In this document: positions 1 through 8,853 of the stretch, piece after piece | Layout: each line of letters starts with the position of its first letter | How positions within the stretch are numbered: the stretch's first letter is position 1 | Source of the DNA: Bacteroidota bacterium | Lineage (GTDB): Bacteria > Bacteroidota > Bacteroidia > Chitinophagales > Chitinophagaceae | Assembly: GCA_013288945.1 (NCBI GenBank) | Contig: JABDAZ010000002.1 | Location: 85,182-149,181, forward strand | DNA: 64,000 nucleotides | Reading direction: 5' to 3' | Position numbers and translations under genes: made by a program | Notes under the pieces: generated by a model | What the model saw: only the letters and a program-made list of their open reading frames with translations | Told to the model about the DNA's origin: nothing | Databases searched by the model: none

Positions 1-1
1 A

Positions 2-646
2 TCTTTACGCGGTTATCATCCATTGGAGTATGTAATTTTTGGCCATGGCGACGGGCGCACAGCAGCGCAGCTTACTCCAAGATTATTGCAATATGCCGTG
101 AGTTTATCTGGCGATATTTTGTATAATAATGTGCAGCCACTTTATCAAAGCTGGACTTCTGCGCCAACAAATTATGCGCAACAAATAACAACAGCCGGCA
201 GTGGAAGTATTAAATTTCCTGCACGCCAGGATTTATTTTTAGCCATCGTTGGTGCAATGAGTGATATCTGTAATGAAGTGGGCACAGAAAAAATGTATGA
301 TCCTTTTATTAATAAAGATTCAACTATTACTGAATCGCCTTATTCAAGTAATACATTAATAGATTTTAAAAATAATATTATTGGGTTGCAAAATGTGTAC
401 ATGGGTTTAAATGGCGGAACCGGAATTAAAGATTTGGTTGCTTCGCAAAATAAAAACCTCGATAACCAGATACAGGCGCAGATTACAGCAGCAGTGAGTT
501 CGTTTAGTAATATTACTGAACCTTATGAAAAAGCAATTTTTGATCAGCGCACGCAAATTCAGCAAACAATGACACAGCTTGCTGCGTTAAAGGATCTGTT
601 AGATAACGATCTCACCACGTTTGTAAAACAATATGTAAAAGATTAA
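2..646 (+). CDS. Imelysin-family (peptidase M75-like) protein, 5' end outside window
   Basis: The reading frame is open to the left edge, so the gene is 5'-truncated here. The visible part begins with GYHPLE at residues 4-9, which fits the GxHxxE signature of imelysins (the IrpA/EfeO-like periplasmic proteins linked to iron handling). The rest is a long helical domain with alternating polar and hydrophobic residues, as expected for the imelysin helical bundle. A di-heme oxidoreductase gene follows on the same strand 75 bp later, a common pairing for this family. A periplasmic iron-linked role is inferred from the family; no substrate can be read from the sequence. Confidence 0.82.
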   Translation, partial: SLRGYHPLEYVIFGHGDGRTAAQLTPRLLQYAVSLSGDILYNNVQPLYQSWTSAPTNYAQQITTAGSGSIKFPARQDLFLAIVGAMSDICNEVGTEKMYDPFINKDSTITESPYSSNTLIDFKNNIIGLQNVYMGLNGGTGIKDLVASQNKNLDNQIQAQITAAVSSFSNITEPYEKAIFDQRTQIQQTMTQLAALKDLLDNDLTTFVKQYVKD

Positions 647-651
647 TAGCC

Positions 652-711
652 GTGAATGGTGAATGGTTAATGGTGAATTGTTTTTTCATCATTCATCATT
701 GACCATTCACC
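652..711. repeat. Heptamer-phased inverted repeat (word GTGAATG)
   Basis: The left arm from 652 is built of 7-base units GTGAATG, GTGAATG, GTTAATG, GTGAATT. The right arm, read on the minus strand from 711, is GTGAATG, GTCAATG, ATGAATG. A short T-rich loop separates them. It starts 5 bases after the imelysin stop codon and fills the gap to the next gene. Confidence 0.75.
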
Positions 712-720
712 AAAAAAATT

Positions 721-2100
721 ATGAAGAAGTTTTATATAATAATAGGTATGGCTGTGTTTGTTGGTTCATTCAGCATGTGCCATAAATCCGATGTATTTTC
801 TGAAAGCGGTTATGATGAAAGATTAACCGGCGGCGCTGCAACTGTTTTTGATGCAACCACCCATGCCTTCAGCGATCCGATGCCGGGGCTTGATGCACGT
901 GATACACGCGTTCATCAAATCGGCGATCAAACTTTTGCGCAAACTTTTGTTGCGCCGCCATCACCAATATTTACCGGCCTTGGCCCGATTTATAATAACA
1001 TTACTTGCATTAATTGCCATCGTAATGATGGTGAAGGAATTCCTACTTCTGGTTCTTCCAATTCAGGATTATTATTCCGCATCAGCCAGCCAGGAAAAGA
1101 TGTAAATGGCGGGCCGGTTCCCGTTCCGGGTTTCGGTTTACAAATTCAGGATCAAGCCGTATTTGGTGCGCAACCTGAAGCAAATATGTCTATTAATTAT
1201 ACAGATCTTCCTGTTACTTATCCTGATGGAACAACGGTTGAATTAAGGCAGCCTGTTTATCTTTTACAAAATCCATATACGACACTTGCATCAGGTTATA
1301 TGTTATCGCCAAGGCTTGCGCCGCGCCTGGTTGGTATGGGTTTGCTTGAAAATATTCCTGAAAGTACAATCCTTTCTTTTGTTGATGCGAACGATGCAAA
1401 TGGCGATGGCATCACCGGAAAAGCAAATTATATTTATGATGATTACACCAAAAAAACAGAACTCGGAAGATTTGGTTTGAAAGCAAATACATCTACATTA
1501 TTATTGCAGGTTGCAACAGCTTACCAGCAGGATATGGGCGTAACAAGTTATGTGCAAACCGTTGAAAGCGGCGATGGGCAAGCACAGATGAGTGTGGTAC
1601 ATGGAGATGTGCAACCGGAACTTGTGGATAGTTTATTAAACTATGTTGTGTTTTATGTAAAAACTTTAGGTGTGCCTGCGAGAAGAAATGTGACTGATGC
1701 AGATGTAAAGCAAGGCTCAACTTTGTTTAACCAGATTAATTGTTCGGGTTGTCACCGCCCAACTGTGCAAACAGGTGTTGATGTAAATTTAGCAGGCATC
1801 AGCAACCAGCGCATACATCCATATACTGATTTATTATTGCATGATATGGGAGCGGGGCTTGCCGATAACCGCCCGGATTTTTTAGCTAATGGAAAGGAAT
1901 GGAGAACTGCGCCACTATGGGGCATCGGCATGTTGAATATTACAAACGGAACAGAATATTTTTTGCATGATGGCCGTGCGCGCACATTAGAAGAAGCCAT
2001 TCTATGGCATGATGGCGAAGCAAAAAATGCAAAACAAAAATTTATGAACTTAACGCTTACAGAAAGAAACCAGTTGATTAAATTTTTGCAATCATTATAA
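721..2100 (+). CDS. Di-heme oxidoreductase (DUF1111, thiol oxidoreductase-like)
   Basis: A 459-residue exported protein. The N-terminus is a signal sequence ending at Cys20, so it may be a lipoprotein, although the preceding FSM is a poor lipobox. Two c-type haem sites are visible: CINCH at residues 96-100 and CSGCH at 341-345. The region between them and the C-terminal stretch with WRTAPLWG and FLHDGRART match the di-haem peroxidase-like DUF1111 family. It lies just downstream of the imelysin gene, and the pair probably acts together in the periplasm. The electron donor and substrate are unknown. It ends at a strong bidirectional terminator shared with nrdA. Confidence 0.88.
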   Translation: MKKFYIIIGMAVFVGSFSMCHKSDVFSESGYDERLTGGAATVFDATTHAFSDPMPGLDARDTRVHQIGDQTFAQTFVAPPSPIFTGLGPIYNNITCINCHRNDGEGIPTSGSSNSGLLFRISQPGKDVNGGPVPVPGFGLQIQDQAVFGAQPEANMSINYTDLPVTYPDGTTVELRQPVYLLQNPYTTLASGYMLSPRLAPRLVGMGLLENIPESTILSFVDANDANGDGITGKANYIYDDYTKKTELGRFGLKANTSTLLLQVATAYQQDMGVTSYVQTVESGDGQAQMSVVHGDVQPELVDSLLNYVVFYVKTLGVPARRNVTDADVKQGSTLFNQINCSGCHRPTVQTGVDVNLAGISNQRIHPYTDLLLHDMGAGLADNRPDFLANGKEWRTAPLWGIGMLNITNGTEYFLHDGRARTLEEAILWHDGEAKNAKQKFMNLTLTERNQLIKFLQSL

Positions 2101-2120
2101 AAATATTTTCTCGTCAATAA

Positions 2121-2156
2121 AAAAATCCGGCAACATTAATGTGCCGGATTTTTTAT
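2121..2156. terminator. Bidirectional intrinsic terminator
   Basis: A perfect stem, AAATCCGGCA pairing with TGCCGGATTT around a 9-base loop, has A-runs on the left and T-runs on the right. It sits between the convergent di-heme oxidoreductase and nrdA genes and can serve both strands. Confidence 0.9.
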
Positions 2157-2182
2157 TAACCCAATTTATTTATTAATAAAAT

Positions 2183-4573
2183 TTATGCACTGCATGTAAC
2201 ACAACCTTCTTCCATACTGCATGTTGCGCCAGTCATTGAGGCATCAATACTATTGTCTTCAACCACAGTTAATGTATGTTGATCAATTAATGGTTCAATT
2301 GTTTTTCCACCTTGTTTTTCTACAGTAAACTGAACAGCTTGTGTTGCTGCTTTTGTACGCAAATAATACATACCAGTTTTTAATCCTTTACGCCATGCAT
2401 GAAAATGCATTGATGTTAATTTACTTGTAGTTGGTGCATCCACAAATAAATTTAATGATTGCGACTGGCAAATATATGCGCCACGATCAGCAGCCATATC
2501 AATAATAGTACGTTGTTTTATTTCCCAAACTGTTTTATAAATCTCTTTGATGTGGGCAGGAACAGCATCAATTTTTTGAACCGAACCATTGTGCGTCATG
2601 ATTTGATTTTTCATGTCATCATTCCACAAATTCAATTCAACCAAATCTTTTAAAAGATGTTTATTAACAACCACAAATTCTCCGCTTAATACGCGGCGAA
2701 CATAAATGTTTGAAGTATATGGTTCAAAACATTCGTTGTTGCCAAGTATCTGAGATGTAGATGCAGTAGGCATTGGCGCAACCAATAATGAATTGCGAAC
2801 GCCATGTTTTAATACTTCTGCTTTTAATGTGTACCAATCCCAACGCAAAGTTGGTTCAATATTCCACATATCAAATTGAAAAATTGCTTTTGATACTGGC
2901 GATCCTTTAAACGTTTCATAAGCGCCATAAACTTTTGCGAGATCTTTACTTGCCGTCATTGCAGCAAAATAAATTGTTTCAAAAATTTCTTTATTCAGTT
3001 GTTTTGCTTCATCACTTTCAAAAGCCAAACGCAACAAAATAAATGCATCGGCCAAACCTTGCACACCAAGCCCAATCGGGCGGTGGCGCATGTTTGAGTT
3101 TCTTGCTTCTTCAACAGGATAATAATTGTTGTCAATTATTTTATTAAGATTTTTTGTTACTTCATAAGTTACTTCATACAATTTTTCATGGCTGAATTTT
3201 CCATCGATAACAAAGCGTGGCAATGCCAGCGAAGCAAGGTTACAAACCGCAACTTCATCAGGCGAAGTATATTCCATAATCTCCGTGCACAAGTTGGAGC
3301 TCTTGATTGTTCCCAAATTTTGCTGGTTGCTTTTTCCGTTTGCAGCATCTTTATATAATAAATACGGCGTGCCGGTTTCAATCTGCGCATCTAAAATGGC
3401 AAACCATAATTCCTGTGCTTTAATTGTTTTTCTTGCGCGGCCTTCTGCTTCATATTTTTCATATAAAGTTTCAAATTCTTTTCCCCAGCACTCATGCAAA
3501 CCTGGCGCTTCATTCGGGCAAAATAAACTCCATTCTCCATCTGCTTCCACACGTTTCATAAACAAATCCGGAATCCATAATGCATAAAATAAATCGCGTG
3601 CACGCATTTCTTCTTTACCGTGGTTTTTACGCAAATCCAAAAATGCAAACACATCTGCATGCCATGGTTCAAGATAAATTGCAAATGCACCTTTGCGTTT
3701 GCCACCGCCCTGATCAACATATCTTGCCGTATCATTAAAAACTTTCAGCATTGGGATAATCCCATTGCTTGTTCCATTTGTTCCGCCAATATAACTTCCC
3801 GTTGCACGAATGCTATGTATCGCCAAACCAATGCCACCGGCACTTTGAGAGATTTTTGCAGTTTGTTTTAAAGTATCATAAATGCCATCGATGCTGTCGT
3901 CTTTCATCGTTAATAAAAAGCAACTGCTCATTTGTGGCTTTGGCGTGCCGCCGTTGAACAATGTTGGCGTTGCATGCGTGAACCAACGTTCACTCATTAA
4001 ATGATATGTTTTTATAGCGCTTTCAATATCTTCTTTGTGTATGCCAATTGCAACGCGCATATACATGTGTTGCGGGCGCTCAACAATTTTTCCATCAAGT
4101 TTTAATAAGTAAGATTTTTCCAAAGTTTTAAACCCGAAATAATCAAATCCATAATCACGATCGTAAATGATTGTTGAATCAAGCAGCTCTGCATGTTCAT
4201 GAATTATCTGCCAAACATCTTCTGCTATTAATGGCAATAATTTTCCGTTTTTTGCATCTGTACATTCGTACAATAACTGCATGGTTTTAGAAAAACTTTT
4301 TGTTGTGTTTTTATGCAAATTGCTTACTGCAATGCGGCTTGCAAGCAACGCATAATCCGGGTGCTTAATGGTTAATGAAGCTGAAGTTTCCGCAGCTAAA
4401 TTATCCAGTTCCGTTGTGGTAACGCCGTCATACAATCCTTCAATTACTTTTTTGGCAACGTCAATGGAATTTACAAAACGGCGATCCAAACCGTAACATA
4501 ATTTTTCAATGCGCGCAGTTATTTTATCAAACTTTACGCTCTCTCTTTTTTGGTTTCTTTTGATCACTTGCAT
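2183..4573 (-). CDS. nrdA: Ribonucleoside-diphosphate reductase, alpha subunit (class Ia)
   Basis: A 796-residue large subunit reducing NDPs to dNDPs. An ATP-cone allosteric domain occupies about residues 1-90. The active-site set is complete: Cys218 in MSSCF, Asn427/Cys429/Glu431 in SNLCTEI, and Cys444. The paired tyrosines lie in the C-terminal third, and a CxxC tail is present in the last residues (VTCSA). These positions coincide with the eukaryotic R1 numbering (218/429/444), so this is the eukaryote-like branch of class Ia rather than the E. coli-type branch. nrdB lies 94 bp upstream in the same direction, and both sit behind a cobalamin riboswitch. Function is highly certain. Confidence 0.97.
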   Translation of the reverse strand: MQVIKRNQKRESVKFDKITARIEKLCYGLDRRFVNSIDVAKKVIEGLYDGVTTTELDNLAAETSASLTIKHPDYALLASRIAVSNLHKNTTKSFSKTMQLLYECTDAKNGKLLPLIAEDVWQIIHEHAELLDSTIIYDRDYGFDYFGFKTLEKSYLLKLDGKIVERPQHMYMRVAIGIHKEDIESAIKTYHLMSERWFTHATPTLFNGGTPKPQMSSCFLLTMKDDSIDGIYDTLKQTAKISQSAGGIGLAIHSIRATGSYIGGTNGTSNGIIPMLKVFNDTARYVDQGGGKRKGAFAIYLEPWHADVFAFLDLRKNHGKEEMRARDLFYALWIPDLFMKRVEADGEWSLFCPNEAPGLHECWGKEFETLYEKYEAEGRARKTIKAQELWFAILDAQIETGTPYLLYKDAANGKSNQQNLGTIKSSNLCTEIMEYTSPDEVAVCNLASLALPRFVIDGKFSHEKLYEVTYEVTKNLNKIIDNNYYPVEEARNSNMRHRPIGLGVQGLADAFILLRLAFESDEAKQLNKEIFETIYFAAMTASKDLAKVYGAYETFKGSPVSKAIFQFDMWNIEPTLRWDWYTLKAEVLKHGVRNSLLVAPMPTASTSQILGNNECFEPYTSNIYVRRVLSGEFVVVNKHLLKDLVELNLWNDDMKNQIMTHNGSVQKIDAVPAHIKEIYKTVWEIKQRTIIDMAADRGAYICQSQSLNLFVDAPTTSKLTSMHFHAWRKGLKTGMYYLRTKAATQAVQFTVEKQGGKTIEPLIDQHTLTVVEDNSIDASMTGATCSMEEGCVTCSA

Positions 4574-4667
4574 TTCAAAACATTTATTAGGTTAGTAGTA
4601 TTTTTCTGAATTTGGATTCGTGATTTATTAATAAAAACAAAATCACATTAATCAACTCAATTATAGT

Positions 4668-5633
4668 TTAGAAATCTTCTTCCAAACTAAACGCCTGGGA
4701 TTCTTTTGTTCCCATCACGCCGGATTTTTGATAATCGCCAACTCTTTTTTCAAAGAAATTTGTTTTGCCTTCCAGCGAAATCATTTCCATAAAATCAAAT
4801 GGATTGGTTGCATTAAACATTTTTGGATAACCGAGTTCATTCAGCCATCTGTCTGCAACAAATTCAATATACTGCTGCATCAGTTTTGCATTCATTCCGA
4901 TTAACGCAACGGGTAATGCTTCGGTAATAAATTCTTTTTCAATTTCAACAGCATTGCCGATTATCCCGAACACATCTTCCTGCGATAATTTATTATTAAG
5001 CATGCCATAAAGCAAACATGCAAACTCGCAATGCAAACCTTCATCGCGGCTTATTAATTCATTACTAAACGTTAATCCCGGCATTAATCCGCGTTTCTTC
5101 ATCCAAAATATTGAACAAAAACTTCCGCTGAAAAATATGCCTTCCACTGCTGCAAAAGCAACCAGGCGTTCTGCAAACGTTCCGTTTTCGATCCAGCGCA
5201 AAGCCCAGTCTGCCTTGCGTTTCACGGCAGGAATAGTTTCTATCGCGTGAAACAAACGATGTTTTTCCTGCTGATCTTTTATATAAGTATCTATTAATAA
5301 TGCATAAGTTTCTGAGTGAATATTTTCCATCATAATCTGGAAACCATAAAAACACCTTGCTTCAGGAAGTTGAACTTCACTCATAAAATTAACTGCCAGG
5401 TTTTCATTTACAATTCCATCACTCGCTGCAAAAAATGCAAGCACGTGAGAAATAAAATGGCGCTCGCCATCATTCAAATTTGCCCAGTCTTTTAAATCGC
5501 TGCTTAAATCAATTTCTTCAGCGGTCCAAAAACTTGCTTCATGTTTTTTATATATTTCCCAAACCTTTGGATAATTTATCGGAAGTATTACAAAGCGATC
5601 TTTATTTTCCTTTAATAAAATTTCATCCTGCAT
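4668..5633 (-). CDS. nrdB: Ribonucleoside-diphosphate reductase, beta subunit (class Ia)
   Basis: A 321-residue radical-generating subunit. The di-iron ligands are readable: Asp72, Glu103, His106, then Glu164, Glu198, His201. The radical tyrosine is Tyr110 in SETYALL. The C-terminus ends SLEEDF, the usual tail that docks into NrdA. It is first in the nrdB-nrdA operon. The 130-base leader between its ATG and the riboswitch contains two small hairpins (TGGAAA/TTTCCA near 5695-5710 and CCTG/CAGG just downstream) that could form part of the expression platform. Confidence 0.97.
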   Translation of the reverse strand: MQDEILLKENKDRFVILPINYPKVWEIYKKHEASFWTAEEIDLSSDLKDWANLNDGERHFISHVLAFFAASDGIVNENLAVNFMSEVQLPEARCFYGFQIMMENIHSETYALLIDTYIKDQQEKHRLFHAIETIPAVKRKADWALRWIENGTFAERLVAFAAVEGIFFSGSFCSIFWMKKRGLMPGLTFSNELISRDEGLHCEFACLLYGMLNNKLSQEDVFGIIGNAVEIEKEFITEALPVALIGMNAKLMQQYIEFVADRWLNELGYPKMFNATNPFDFMEMISLEGKTNFFEKRVGDYQKSGVMGTKESQAFSLEEDF

Positions 5634-5763
5634 ATAAAAAAATTGTAACGATTAACAATTTTACTTTCAGAAAAACAGTGCGCCTGATTACAGGTGGAAA
5701 AAAATTTCCAGCCGGAGTGTAGTCAGTTACGCCTTTCACCCGAAAGCTTCAACTTATTTATTA

Positions 5764-5965
5764 ATGGCAGGTCTTCTGACTCGTTCCATCTTTTAATCAC
5801 CTTCCCGTTTACCACGCTTTCACTATCAGTAAACAGTGGTATAAAAAAAATTAAAAGTTGTAAAAAATGATTTGCAAATGCCCATTTTTTACCAAGAACT
5901 TACAGCTGCGGGGACAGTTCCGGATTTTCACCTCATTCCCTTTTAATACGATAACGTTTTGCACA
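5764..5965 (-). promoter_or_regulatory. Cobalamin (B12) riboswitch upstream of nrdBA
   Basis: On the minus strand the 5' part reads GGTGAAAATCCGGAACTGTC followed by CCCGCAGCTGTAA. This is the conserved cobalamin-aptamer core, near 5935-5900. The 3' part has ACCACTG, GGGAAGGTGA and the B12-box segment GTCAGAAGACCTGCC at 5766-5780. The middle carries an AT-rich insertion of about 40 bases. It reads into nrdB. The remaining 266 bp up to the SnoaL-like gene at 6232 (5966-6231) show no further feature I can name. Control of a B12-independent reductase by B12 is known from Streptomyces; its operation here is inferred. Confidence 0.93.
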
Positions 5966-6231
5966 ACATTACCGTAACCATAAATACTATACAACGTTAC
6001 TAATGAATATTAAATTTGTGTGAAGTAGTTATCAACCAATTGTTGAAAACAAATGCAACGCAGTTTAGTATTGGGTTTGAAAAAAAATAATAAATATTTG
6101 GTGAAACCAGAACCTGTTTTTTGGGCAAAAAATGGTAACAGATAACCCTTATTTAAGCCATTAATGATGATAAATTATTAATACAGGTTTTTAAAAAATA
6201 TAATTACCTTTTCTGCCTAAATTTTATTACT

Positions 6232-6588
6232 ATGACAATTGAACAAATCGCAAACCGTTTGGTAGAACTTTGTAAAGAAGGAAAATATGATGTTGCGCAA
6301 AAAGAATTATACGCGCAAAACGCCACCAGCACCGAACCTGAGCATTCGCCAGCATTAAAATATGCTGAAGGATTGGATGCTATTATTAAAAAAGGCCACG
6401 AGTTTCAAAGTGCCGTAGAAGCCGTTCATTCAAATGAAGTAAGCAAACCAATTATTGCCGGCGATTTTTTTAGCGTGTCAAACGTACTTGATTTAACGAT
6501 GAAGGGAATGGGAAGAATGACGATGAGTGAAATTGCAGTGTACAAAGTTGCAGATGGCAAAGTAGTTTCAGAAGAATTTTTTTATTAA
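6232..6588 (+). CDS. SnoaL-like / NTF2-fold protein
   Basis: A small 118-residue protein with the alpha-helix-then-sheet pattern of the SnoaL/NTF2 fold: an N-terminal helix (EQIANRLVELCKEGKYD), an acidic NATSTEPE loop, and a C-terminal strand pair ending VADGKVVSEEFFY. Many such proteins are small-ligand binders, and no catalytic residues can be assigned here. It is monocistronic and convergent with the YjdI gene. Its stop codon lies 12 bp before a heptamer-phased hairpin. Confidence 0.72.
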   Translation: MTIEQIANRLVELCKEGKYDVAQKELYAQNATSTEPEHSPALKYAEGLDAIIKKGHEFQSAVEAVHSNEVSKPIIAGDFFSVSNVLDLTMKGMGRMTMSEIAVYKVADGKVVSEEFFY

Positions 6589-6600
6589 TAAAAAAACTTC

Positions 6601-6672
6601 GTGAATGGCCAATTGTGAATCGTGAATGATTTTTCAAAATGTATTATTCACCATTCATAATTGGCCATTCAC
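6601..6672. repeat. Heptamer-phased inverted repeat (words GTGAATG, GCCAATT)
   Basis: The left arm has units GTGAATG, GCCAATT, GTGAATC, GTGAATG. The right arm on the minus strand is GTGAATG, GCCAATT, ATGAATG, GTGAATA. It sits between convergent genes. The minus-strand arm contains the last codons and the TGA stop of the YjdI gene. Confidence 0.8.
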
Positions 6673-6903
6673 CATTTCATTATTTATATAAAAACTTAAT
6701 GCCCCGCTCGGGCATTTTTTTATTTGCTCTATAAGTTTTTCTGTTGTTGCTGTTTCTGCTTTTATCCACGGTTTTATAAATGGATTAAAGACTTGCGGCA
6801 GGTCAGTTGCCGCTTTCCAGCAAATGGTAGAATGTATGCAGACAGCGGGTTTCCACACAATGGTCACTTCTCCGTTTGTATATTTTTTGGTAATGTCCGG
6901 CAT
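6655..6903 (-). CDS. YjdI-like divergent 4Fe-4S mono-cluster protein
   Basis: An 82-residue protein of the DUF1271/YjdI type. It has VWKPAVCIHSTICWKAA near the N-terminus and KKCPSGAL near residue 65, giving the divergent cysteine set of this ferredoxin-like family. Family members are small iron-sulfur proteins of uncertain role. The last six residues (MVNGQL) and the stop codon are encoded inside the flanking heptamer repeat, so the native C-terminus may have been altered by the repeat. It is downstream of osmC in the same direction with an 18 bp gap. Confidence 0.85.
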   Translation of the reverse strand: MPDITKKYTNGEVTIVWKPAVCIHSTICWKAATDLPQVFNPFIKPWIKAETATTEKLIEQIKKCPSGALSFYINNEMVNGQL

Positions 6904-6921
6904 ATAAATAATGAAATAAAA

Positions 6922-7314
6922 TTAAGACAATTTAGTTTCAATTTCTATTGGGTTGGTTAATGTTTTATGTATGTGGCATTGGTTTGCGATTGATAATAAT
7001 CTTTCTCTTTGTTCTGCAGATAAATCGCCACTCAATTCAATTTCTCTTTTAATATTGCTTATATTTTTCTCAGCATTTCTTGTAAATGTAATGTGCGCTT
7101 TTACATCTGTCAGCTTCCATTGTTTTCTATCAGCATACATGCGCAATGTAACACACGTGCATGTTGCGAGCGCGCTGCATAATAATTCACTTGGAGAAAA
7201 ACCCAAATCACTTCCGCCATTAATTTTTGGCTCATCGCCAATCAGTTCATGCCGTTCGTTCGTTAAAATAGTTTTGTAATGATCGGTAGTAATATGCCCG
7301 CTAACTTTTGCCAT
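6922..7314 (-). CDS. OsmC/Ohr-family protein
   Basis: A 130-residue OsmC-fold protein, usually a thiol peroxidase for organic hydroperoxides or a related stress protein. Cysteines at 52/54 (ALATCTCVTLRMYADR) and at 113 (NQCHIHKTL) are in the family positions, with the SPSELLCSAL segment ahead of the first. It forms a short string with the YjdI gene downstream. The S23 gene and its repeats separate it from the upstream pirin genes. Confidence 0.88.
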   Translation of the reverse strand: MAKVSGHITTDHYKTILTNERHELIGDEPKINGGSDLGFSPSELLCSALATCTCVTLRMYADRKQWKLTDVKAHITFTRNAEKNISNIKREIELSGDLSAEQRERLLSIANQCHIHKTLTNPIEIETKLS

Positions 7315-7320
7315 TTTATT

Positions 7321-7350
7321 AAGTATAAGCTATGAGTTATGAAGTATAAT
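7321..7350. repeat. Left inverted-repeat arm of S23 element A
   Basis: AAGTATAAGCTATGAG then TTATGAAGTATAA: 7-base units resembling CTATGAA. It is inverted relative to 7731-7760 (about 5 mismatches in 29). The S23 stop codon (7337-7339) and last codons lie inside it. Confidence 0.8.
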
Positions 7351-7711
7351 GTGTTGTTGCGATTTTGTTTTTTGATGTAATTATGCTGCTGCGCAAAAGT
7401 TTTAAAACTTCAACTGCATCATTATAAATTGAGTTGAATTCTTTTAAAGTAACAAATTTTGTTTCCTTTAAAAGCTCAAGCCAATATAGAGTTTCGTCTG
7501 TTTCTTTTTGGGCAATTGATAATTTGTGAATGAAATCTTTTGCGCTTTCTCCATTAAACGCTTCGCGGATATTTGCACCAATAGAAGTTCCCGAACGAAG
7601 CAATTGTTTGCTTAAGATAAATTCTCTCTTTTTCTCAGAAGGATGTTTATAAAGATTTATAATCCTGATTGCAAATGAAAAGGATTTATCTTTTAAAATA
7701 CTCTTTTTCAT
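7337..7711 (-). CDS. Four-helix-bundle protein (S23 / 23S rRNA intervening-sequence family), copy A
   Basis: A 124-residue protein with the family pattern: an N-terminal SFSFAIRIINLYK helix, LSKQLLRSGTSIGANIREA, then DFIHKLSIAQKETDETLYWLELL and a final helix. The fold is known from proteins encoded in 23S rRNA intervening sequences and is related to Avd of diversity-generating retroelements. The molecular role is unknown. No rRNA is nearby. The gene is enclosed by inverted heptamer-phased arms (7321-7350 and 7731-7760), and its stop codon is inside one arm. It interrupts a codirectional string of pirin, pseudo-receiver, OsmC and YjdI genes. Confidence 0.9.
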   Translation of the reverse strand: MKKSILKDKSFSFAIRIINLYKHPSEKKREFILSKQLLRSGTSIGANIREAFNGESAKDFIHKLSIAQKETDETLYWLELLKETKFVTLKEFNSIYNDAVEVLKLLRSSIITSKNKIATTHYTS

Positions 7712-7730
7712 AATGAGGTTTTGTACAAAC

Positions 7731-7760
7731 TTAATACTTCATAGTTTATAGCTCATACTT
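7731..7760. repeat. Right inverted-repeat arm of S23 element A
   Basis: On the minus strand this reads AAGTATGAGCTATAAAC then TATGAAGTATTAA. It differs from the left arm of the gene-less hairpin at 61956 by two bases over 29. It lies 20-49 bp upstream of the S23 start and touches the stop codon (7759-7761) of the preceding gene. Confidence 0.82.
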
Positions 7761-8088
7761 ATTCAACATTGAAGTTGCCGTTTTTATTATCACTCAAAGC
7801 TGCTTCAATTTCATTTGATAATAATCCGCTGCCACCACCAAAATGCTGGATGATTTTTATATCATGATTTTGATGCGTGAAAATTTTACGCAATTTATTT
7901 TCTGCTTCTTCATTAATGCCGCTTCCCAACAACACCAAATCAAAAGCATGCTGATGAAAAAGTTCAATAGCTTTTTCATCAGCATTTGCACCGACAGCTT
8001 TCCAATTTTCATTGTTATTAATCAACCGCAAAATCGTTTGCAAAATTTCTTCGTGATTGCAGATAACAAGAATATTTATTTTTTTCAT
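7759..8088 (-). CDS. Receiver-like protein lacking the phospho-acceptor (pseudo-receiver)
   Basis: A 109-residue single domain resembling a CheY-type receiver: MKKINILVICNHEEI for strand 1 and its loop, then HAFDLVLLGSG for strand 3. The usual acidic pair after strand 1 is replaced by NH, and the aspartate expected after LVLL is Gly, so phosphorylation by the standard route looks impossible. The C-terminus is shortened compared with full receivers. It lies 21 bp after the pirin gene in the same direction. Assignment rests on the fold-like pattern only; a diverged universal-stress or other Rossmann-like protein is possible. Confidence 0.55.
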   Translation of the reverse strand: MKKINILVICNHEEILQTILRLINNNENWKAVGANADEKAIELFHQHAFDLVLLGSGINEEAENKLRKIFTHQNHDIKIIQHFGGGSGLLSNEIEAALSDNKNGNFNVE

Positions 8089-8109
8089 AAAAATTTTTAT
8101 AATGAATTT

Positions 8110-8826
8110 TTAAATCGTCATCGGAACTTCTATTAATAAAATTTCTGCGTCAGTATCTGCATTAATAGAAATTTTATCTGTATCCCAAACGCCGAAACCA
8201 TCGCGGGCATTGAGTTGTGTGCCATCAATAGAAACATCGCCGCTTAATATAAAAGCATAAACGCCATTTCCTTTTTTCTTAATTGTATATTCTGTCGTAA
8301 GATCTTTATCCAGTTTTCCCAAATGAAACCATGCATCCTGGTGAATCCAAACACCTTCTTCATTTACGTTGGGCGATAAAATTTGTTGCAATTTATTATG
8401 CCTGTCATTAATGTTTAAACTAACCTGGCTATAACGCGGCTCTACATTTTTTTTATTTGGAAAAATCCATATCTGCAAAAATTTCACCGGTTCATCTTTG
8501 CTTTTATTATACTCACTATGAAAAATTCCTGTGCCTGCGCTCATCGCTTGTATGTCGCCGTTTTTTATAACAGCAACATTTCCCATACTGTCTTCATGTT
8601 GCAAATCGCCTTGCAATGGAATGGAAATAATTTCCATGTTATCATGCGGATGTTTTCCAAAACCGCGCGCTTCTGATACAGTGTCATCATTCAAAACCCT
8701 TAACGCGCCGAAGTGAATACGTTGCGGATCATAATAACTTCCAAAACTAAAACTATGATAACTATTCAGCCAGCCATGATCTGCGTGGCCGCGTGTGTTT
8801 GCTTTATGTAATATTGTGTTTGCCAT
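8110..8826 (-). CDS. Pirin family protein (bicupin, YhhW-like)
   Basis: A 238-residue pirin from the ATG at 8826 (MANTILHKANTRGHADHGWL). The N-terminal cupin carries the metal-site motifs HPHDNMEI and GTGIFHSEYN. The C-terminal cupin ends DAEILLIEV. Relatives act as quercetin dioxygenases or regulatory cupins; the substrate here is unknown. The longer frame to 8877 is rejected because a -7 promoter element lies at 8846-8853, inside that extension. A Crp/Fnr-like regulator lies upstream in the same direction. Confidence 0.9.
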   Translation of the reverse strand: MANTILHKANTRGHADHGWLNSYHSFSFGSYYDPQRIHFGALRVLNDDTVSEARGFGKHPHDNMEIISIPLQGDLQHEDSMGNVAVIKNGDIQAMSAGTGIFHSEYNKSKDEPVKFLQIWIFPNKKNVEPRYSQVSLNINDRHNKLQQILSPNVNEEGVWIHQDAWFHLGKLDKDLTTEYTIKKKGNGVYAFILSGDVSIDGTQLNARDGFGVWDTDKISINADTDAEILLIEVPMTI

Positions 8827-8845
8827 AATTGTAAATTTTATAAAG

Positions 8846-8853
8846 CAAAAGTA
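8846..8853 (-). promoter_or_regulatory. -7 promoter element TACTTTTG for pirin
   Basis: TACTTTTG on the minus strand matches the Bacteroidota -7 consensus TAnnTTTG. It lies 20 bp upstream of the chosen ATG at 8826. No clear -33 TTTG at the usual spacing. Confidence 0.6.
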
